This document shows positions 47,254-64,000 of a stretch of DNA of 64,000 nt, one piece after another. Position numbers and translations under genes: made by a program. The stretch is from Mesostigma viride (lineage: Eukaryota > Streptophyta > Mesostigmatophyceae > Mesostigmatales > Mesostigmataceae): the NCBI GenBank assembly GCA_009746045.1, contig RPFO01000156.1, forward strand, positions 4,947,091 to 5,011,090, written 5' to 3'. How positions within the stretch are numbered: position 1 is the first letter of the stretch; every line of letters starts with the position of its first letter. Under the pieces are notes generated by a model that was given only the letters and a program-made list of their open reading frames with translations, was not told where the DNA came from and did no database searches.

Positions 47254-49136
47254 AAGCCTCCCTCCCTCCTCCCTCCCTCCCTCCCTCCCTCCCTCCCTCC
47301 TCCCTCCCTCCTCCCTCCCTTCCCTTCCCTTCCCTTCCCTTCCCTTCCTTCCTTCCTTCCTTCCTTCCTTCCTTCCTTCCTTCCTTCCTTCCTTCCTTCC
47401 TTCCTCCCTTCCTCCTCCCTCCCTTCCCATTCCTCCTCCCTTCCTCCCTCCTCCCTCCCTCCTCCCTCCCTCCCTCCCTCCTCTCCCTCCTCCCTCTCCT
47501 CCCTCCTCCCTCCCTCCTCCCTCCCTCCCTCCCTCCTCCCTCCTCCCCCTCCCTCCTCCCTCCTCCCTCCCTCCTCCTCCCTCCCTCCCTCCCTCCCTCC
47601 CTCCCCTCCCTCCCTCCTCCCTCCCTCTCCCTCCCTCCCTCCCTCCCTCCCTCCCTCCCTCCCTCCCTCCCTCCCTCCCTCCTCCCTCCCTCCCTCCCTC
47701 CCTCCCTCCCTCCCTCCCTCCCTCCTCCCCCTCCTCCCTCCCTCCCTCCCTCCCTCCCTCCCTCCCTCCCTCCTCCTCCCTCCCTCCCTCCCTCCCTCCC
47801 TCCCTCCCTCCCCTCTCCCTCCCTCCCTCCCTCCTCCCTCCCCTCCCCTCCCTCCTCCCTCCCTCCTCCCTCCCTCTCCCTCCCTCCCTCCCTCCTCCTC
47901 CCTCCCTCCCTCCCTCCCTCCTCCCTCCCTCCCTCCCTCCCTCCCTCCCTCCCTCCTCCTCCCTCCCTCCCTCCTCCCTCCTCCCTCCCTCCCTCCCTCC
48001 CCCCCTCCCTCCTCCCTCCCTCCCCCCTCCCTCCCTCCTCCTCCCTCCTCCCTCCCTCCCTCCCTCCCTCCCTCCCTCCCTCCCTCCCTCCCTCCCTCCC
48101 TCCCTCCCTCCCTCCCTCCCTCCCTCCCTCCCTCCCTCCTCCCTCCCTCCCTCCCTCCTCCCTCCCTCCCTCCCTCCCTCCCTCCCTCCTCCCTCCCTCC
48201 CTCCCTCCCTCCCTCCCCTCCCTCCTCCCTCCCCCCTCCCTCCCTGCCTCCTCCCTCCTCCCTCCCTCCCTCCCTCCCTCCCTCCTCCCTCCCTCCCTCC
48301 CTCCCTCCCTCCCTCCCTCCCTCCTCCCTCCCTCCCTCCCTCCTCCTCCCTCCCTCCCTCCCTCCCTCCCTCCCTCCCTCCTCCCTCCTCCCCCTCCCTC
48401 CCTCCCTCCCTCCCTCCCTCCCCCCTCCTCCCTCCCTCCCTCCCTCCCTCCCTCCCTCCCTCCCTCCCTCCCTCCCTCCCTCCCTCCCTCCCTCCCTCCC
48501 TCCCTCCCTCCCTCCCTCCCTCCCTCCCTCCCTCCTCCCTCCCTCCCTCCTCCCTCCCCCTCCCTCCCTCCCTCCTCCTCCCTCCCTCCCTCCTCCCTCC
48601 CTCCCTCCCTCCCTCCCTCCCCTCCCTCCCTCCTCCCTCCCTCCTCCTCCCTCCCTCCCTCCCTCCCTCCCTCCCTCCCTCCCTCCCTCCCTCCCTCCTC
48701 CCCCCCTCCCTCCCTCCCTCCCTCCCTCCCTCCTCCCTCCCTCCCTCCCTCCCTCCTCCCTCCCTCCCTCCCTCCCTCCTCTCCTCCCTCCCTCCCTCCC
48801 TCCCTCCCTCCTCCCTCCCCTCCCTCCCTCCTCCCTCCTCCCTCCCTCCCTCCTCCCTCCCTCCCTCCCTCCCTCCCTCCCTCCCTCCCTCCCTCCCTCC
48901 CTCCCTCCCTCCCTCTCCCTCCCTCCCTCCCTCCCTCCTCCCTCCCTCCCTCCCTCCCTCCCTCCCTCCCTCCCTCCCTCCCTCCCTCCCTCCCTCCCTC
49001 CCTCCTCCCTCCCTCCCTCCCTCCCTCCCTCCCTCCCTCCCTCCCTCCCTCCCTCCCTCCCTCCCTCCCTCCCTCCCTCCCTCCCTCCCTCCCTCCCTCC
49101 CTCCCTCCCTCCTCCCTCACCCTCCCTCCCTGACCC
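47254..49136. repeat. 1.9-kb polypyrimidine array, (TTCCC)/(TTCC) then (CCCT)n
   Basis: Same type as 37258-42063. Includes a TTCCC stretch (47318-47346) and a TTCC stretch (47346-47404) near its left end. It separates the two 5.2-kb copies, so array plus segment forms the duplicated unit. Confidence 0.96.
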
Positions 49137-51905
49137 TCAAGTACTACTGGTCATGCCTTGCGGCGGGTGTCTGTTACGTCCCGGCCCAGACACACCGAGC
49201 CTGAGCACTACCTCCACCAGTTTGGTGAACGCCGGCTCTCGAGTCGCTGAATCTAAATTGAAACAGATCGACACGATTAGTGTGTCATGAGATAGTATCG
49301 ACAATCGACTTCCCACTAGAAGGTTATGAACTTTAGTTGGTGTACCGGCCCATGGCGGCCGGGGCAGCCCCATGCTGTCGGTGTCCTGCGTGGGCGGGCA
49401 GCCATCGTTGGACAAAAACTTAACACCTGTCGGTGTGTTTCCTAGTTGGCTCAGTTTCAAGACTGCTATCTTATGAAGCGCGATGATGACATGAGCTATC
49501 AATGAGAGAACACATCAGTTATGAATGAGACAACACATGAACTAGTTATGATGTCCGGTCCATTACCAATGACTATAGCTCGCGCCTTCTTTGACTAGAC
49601 TGCATGAAGATTTGAACGCCAACTGACTGCATGAAGATTTGTACGCCAACTAACCTTTGCTCAGTAGTTAGAGATAACTATGTCCGCAAGGAGACAACTA
49701 TGTAATCGCCGCTTGTGAAAACATGGATCCGGCTACCGTCATCGTCCGCTGTTCTAAGTAGTCTGTCGTAACTACAACTGCAGTGTATCTTAATTATTAA
49801 TAAAGCCGTAACTGAATGATTTTGTCCTACCGACGTAACGTGCCACCACTACTAGCCGGTAGCAACCAGCCTGCTCGCTTGACGCCCGCCCGTCCGGAGT
49901 GCCTACCAAAGACGGAATTAACTGTTGCGCGGGGCCGAGCCCGGACGTACGGGCGCGGGCGGGCCGGGGTCCGGGACCGGCCGCCGGCTCCGCCGAGTTC
50001 GGCTGGGCTGAACGTCTTGTCTGCCTGTGCGGTTATAATTAATGCTGCCGGTGGACTCGCTCAGCGATGGCAAAAACTGGCAGTCGGGAACGACGATCGA
50101 CAGGCAATTCTGGTCTGTAGTCTTGTGTTGTGGATTGTGTAATGCCCACGATGTTGACGCACGTGCCGTGGCTTTGGGCAACGGATACACGTTGCGATTA
50201 GAAATCGAGTTGGTCAAAGCGCACTGGACACCATTTTTCTTTGCGATAATCGTCACGGCTTCCTTCCCGGGTGGGGGAAAACGAGGGTCATCGGTCGCAG
50301 TTCGGAAGCTATGGCTTGGTGTCGAACAATCCTTTCGGGAGCGTCGCACCTTAGTCAGCCAGCCTCCGTTACATCTAGTGCCGTTGCCTCGTACACAGTG
50401 AGAAGTTATCACAGGGCCAGCGCAATCAGACACCAATGGAGCCGCAGTGGTACAGCCTTTGGAAACTTGCCCTCAGTCCTTCCGAATAAATATCAACGAT
50501 ATCACCCCGTGCAGTGTTATCAACAACCGAAGAAGTTTAAGAATCTCGAGCTTCGCACTGTTGAAAGTGAGTTTACTTCTATTACTTCACATAAAAATGC
50601 TTTCAGTTGCCGTGGCGGCTTCCGTGCAACTTCACTTTTAAGGATACGAGCTCGGGTTCGGGGCGAAATTCTGCATGCGATTTTTGTGCTGGTGCGACGC
50701 AAAACAAATCTTAATATGTACCCCGACGCCGAAGAGACATATGTATTGGAGTGTCTGTTCCATGAGTGACCCACCAAAGCAGCGTGATCGCACTTTGGGA
50801 TTGCTGCCCTTGCATGCGGCACATCTCTAGTGGGAGCGTGACGTTCAGCTCCGTTCCGTTCTGTTCGGTTCAGTCCATCTATACCATAACCTACCCAAGG
50901 AGAAATCACAAGTCAGCCTGGTCGACACAGGCAATCGGCTATTGCCAGCATGAGCTGTGCGAATCCATCGTTTGCAGTTTTGCTTGCATGCTTCAGCAAT
51001 GGAAGACGCTGCTTCAGCAAAGGAGGACGGATTGTGGCACATGTGGCCTGTCTTGTCGTAGGCTGGGTGTGGGTGATCTCGAAACATGAGACATGTGCGG
51101 CCTGTCTTATTATAAGCGGGGTGTGGGGTTGTGGGTTGTATTGGAAAGGGACATAGACACAGCTGGTGTATAGGACGGAGCCATGCACAGTGCAGCCACA
51201 TGCAATCGGCTGAAAGCAAAGCCACTGCGTTTATTGGCATAGACGGCACAGTCTCGCTGATTGCTGTAGAGTGGATGCCCGTCAATACATCAGGAAAATG
51301 TCCCCCCACCCCCTCGCTTCCCGTCCCCCTCGCCCCTTTCCCCTCGCCCCTTGCCCCTCACCCCTTACCCCTCGCCCCTTCTTCGTTCCCCCTTCCCTCT
51401 GCCTCTCAATCACCCTAGAATTTCCCCCTCTCCCCCCCCCCCCCCCCCCTCGCGCGTCTTGTCTCTCCTCCCTCCCCCCCCACTCACCTTCTCCTCCCTC
51501 TCCCTCTCTCCCGTGCCTGCCTACACCCCTTGCCTTTTTCTGTCCTATCCCCCCTCTTCCCTCATGCACCTGCCTGTAAACCTATTCATTAATGACCCCT
51601 TTCCACCATCACTGGTGTCTATCCACTTCTTATTCCTGCGATGCAAGCTCACCCCCCAGATCATATCTATTTTAATGCTGCGATACAACCTTACCACTGC
51701 AATGCAACCTTACCCCTAGATTGTATCATTTTTCTTGATTAAGCATCCTTGTCGTCTTCCACCCTCCATGCCCACCGGCCCGCTACGCCGCTGCATACCC
51801 CCCCACACACCCCACAAAACCCCATCAAAACACACACACGCACACACACTCACACACACAAACATCTATATTTAAATAAAACACAACCACACGAAAAACA
51901 CCCAC

Positions 51906-62457
<10,552 letters not shown>

Positions 62458-62527
62458 TTTTTTAAAATCAAATTTTCAATGGAAATGCAGAATTTAATTG
62501 AAATATTTTATTACTGTTGTCATTGTG

Positions 62528-62625
62528 GAAATTAATTAATTACCCAATTAGACTCCGGTGCTCCCGTTTGGGAGTCACGGAGCATTAACCCCGATGGATG
62601 GATGGATGGATGGGGACACACAATC
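62528..62625 (-). mobile_element. LINE/SINE 3'-end fragment with (TAAT)n tail
   Basis: On the minus strand: CATC repeats, stem-loop (GTGACTCCC, loop, GGGAGCAC; 62578-62558), then tcTAATtgggTAATTAATT. Near-identical to 5641-5720. Lies 70 nt after the PP2C stop. Confidence 0.65.
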
Positions 62626-62684
62626 CTACCGGTCTAATCTATCTACATTGTGGAAATACCTGTTGTCATTATGGCTCGAGCATC

Positions 62685-62738
62685 CGGTCCGGATTCTCCT
62701 GATTTCGAGATGGCCTGCGCTGGTCGTCTCCTTGACAC
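62685..62738 (-). repeat. dispersed repeat R, copy 8
   Basis: Contains a small internal insertion (gatttcgagatggcctgcg) relative to the consensus. Ends ...gtctccttgac. Confidence 0.75.
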
Positions 62739-62745
62739 CAATTCC

Positions 62746-62788
62746 GGATTCTCCCGATTTCTGGCCTGCGCTGGTTGTCTCCTTGACT
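62746..62788 (-). repeat. dispersed repeat R, copy 9
   Basis: Consensus 43-bp core (ccggattctcccgatttctg onward) ending ...gtctccttgac, in tandem with copy 8. Confidence 0.85.
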
Positions 62789-62797
62789 ACCAATCGA

Positions 62798-62845
62798 ATA
62801 AAATTAAATTGTAAAATATCTCCGTTGGAGCACATGTAGCACATA
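62798..62845 (-). mobile_element. LINE 3'-end fragment (AATTT-type tail)
   Basis: On the minus strand: tgtgctacatgtg, a short stem-loop (CTCC AAC GGAG; 62830-62820) and an aatttaattttatt tail, matching the end of LINE A and C. Confidence 0.6.
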
Positions 62846-62902
62846 TCAAGGAGACAACCAGCGCAGGCCAGAAATCGGGAGAATCCGGACCATGGTAGCT
62901 CG
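62845..62902 (+). repeat. dispersed repeat R, copy 10
   Basis: Starts tcaaggagacaaccagcgca and reaches accatggtagctcggg before diverging. Directly abuts the LINE fragment on its left. Confidence 0.82.
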
Positions 62903-62949
62903 GGATATTCCACACGCGAAATTCCGGCCACGAGGTAGCCATGGCTGTC

Positions 62950-64000
62950 GGAGATCATAACTTTCACGTTTGAGCACCGAATTTAGCCGTGAATATCACT
63001 ATCGCTTCGTCTTTCTACGACGCACATGCTGATATAATTTTCCGAATCTAAAACGCAATATATGACGAGCAAACGCCCCCCGACGCAATGCAGTTTGGCG
63101 GATGCGCCCGGCCATGAAAACCCGTCTGCAGCTCAGGCTGCAGCTTCGCCAGGTCCGGCAGGCTGCAGTGACACTAGTCGTGCACTGGTGGTCGCCCAGC
63201 AACCTCCCGGGCTCAACGCCTCGCCCTCAGCATCGCCTGACCCTAAACGCGCCCGACAAACCGGAGGGTCTTCACGCCCCTCAGAACCGCGCTTTCGTCC
63301 CCGGCCTTTCCAGGTCGATGATTACGACTGGGACAACATGCCTCCGACCGATGCTATGACATGCATCTTCTTCGGGGACTACGCTTCGCTTTACGACCTG
63401 TGCCTCCATCTCCACGACACCAATCGCCTCCTCACCCCGAACGGCATCCGCTGGGTTAACATCCACCTGCTTTTCGGGACCACCCGCCCCGAACTCCAGC
63501 ATACCCTTCTCAATTCCCTCCTCAAGCGCTCCGATGGCGAGATCTGGGCTCCATCCATCTCCGCCCCCACACTCCGTTCCATCCTGACGGAAGCCTTCCA
63601 GCAGCACGTGACCCCCCTTGCTGCCGATCGACATCGCAGCAATCGGCGGCACGCTGACTGCTGAACTTCCTCACATTTCCACCGCCGCCGCCTCCACCTC
63701 CACCGCCGTTTCGGCCTTCACTGCCGACATCAAAGCCCAGCTCCTCGACCTCGACCAACGCCTTCAAGCCACCGCCACCGCCCTTGAGAGCTTGCATGAC
63801 ACCGCCGGCCTCACCGCCCAGGCGGTGCAGGAAATCGCTGCCCAGCCGGCACCTGCTGGCCCGGCCAGTGATGTTCCCTCCACCTGGGCGGACTTGCTTA
63901 AGCATCATACCACCTCCACCACCTCCACCATCGCGGCACGACTCAACAAGCAACAAGCCCTCGACCTTCGCGAGGAGCCATGGCAGCTTACGTAAGGCAA
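62950..64000 (+). mobile_element. LINE D 5' region, cut by the window end
   Basis: Carries a leader and an ORF1 homologous to the ORF1 remnant in LINE C. ORF2 would lie beyond the window. It is the only copy here that keeps an ORF1 start. Confidence 0.7.
63062..63995 (+). CDS. LINE D ORF1 (gag-like), one frameshift
   Basis: ATG at 63062 opens a frame to 63664. A second frame (from about 63612 to TAA at 63995) continues the homology to LINE C (IGGTLTAELPHIS, TWADLLKHHTTS). The switch point is a C6 run near 63611-63616. Together about 311 residues: a Pro/Ser/Ala-rich start, a folded middle (FFGDYASLYDLCLHLHDTN) and a helical, coiled-coil-prone stretch (KAQLLDLDQRLQATATALES). It presumably binds element RNA. 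No zinc knuckle is seen. LINE C shares the region but is itself broken, so it cannot settle which frame is ancestral. Confidence 0.65.

Overview
The window is eukaryotic nuclear DNA. Its genes are spliced with GT-AG introns, transposable elements are dense, and simple-sequence arrays reach several kilobases. The best-supported genes are translin, a GT29 sialyltransferase-like protein and a PTC7-type PP2C phosphatase. The translin protein resembles plant translins more than animal ones, which suggests a member of the green lineage, probably an alga with a large repeat-rich genome. I cannot name the species.

Layout, left to right. 0-5.6 kb: little recognisable except a palindrome-rich array (2.82-3.05 kb) and four small, closely packed minus-strand reading frames (3.0-4.9 kb), one with a viroplasmin/RNase H1 N-terminal-like domain; this looks like a virus- or transposon-derived insertion. 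5.9-9.7 kb: a decayed non-LTR retrotransposon (LINE A, minus), split by an 820-bp element with a 5-bp target duplication. Copies of a ~600-bp repeat lie at 0.9 and 10.1 kb. 11.1-18.5 kb: a complete seven-exon translin gene (minus) whose introns hold five different minisatellites; one has amplified the splice acceptor and the start of exon 6. 19.7-21.6 kb: a two-exon GT29 gene, divergent from translin. 23.5-28.6 kb: LINE B (plus) and an internally deleted LINE C (minus). 28.8-30.7 kb: (GTT)n and (CTTC)n. 30.9-31.6 kb: a 670-bp hAT-type MITE. 31.7-36.3 kb: a TA-flanked MITE split by a complete 4.12-kb hAT transposon with 8-bp target duplications. 37.3-54.3 kb: two polypyrimidine (CCCT) arrays alternating with two copies of a 5.2-kb segment. 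51.9-62.5 kb: a seven-exon PP2C gene. Its first two exons lie in the second copy of the segment; the first copy carries orphan duplicates of them. 63.0-64.0 kb: the start of another LINE, with ORF1 cut from the rest by the window edge.

The three host genes have no obvious shared pathway. Translin and GT29 are head to head across 1.1 kb and may share a promoter region. Most of the remaining sequence is mobile DNA. Several insertions can be dated relative to each other because target-site duplications, nesting and one empty site are visible. Small indels between the two 5.2-kb copies, and a 25-base run of N inside an array, mean that assembly error or unmerged haplotypes must be considered before structural conclusions are drawn around 37-54 kb.
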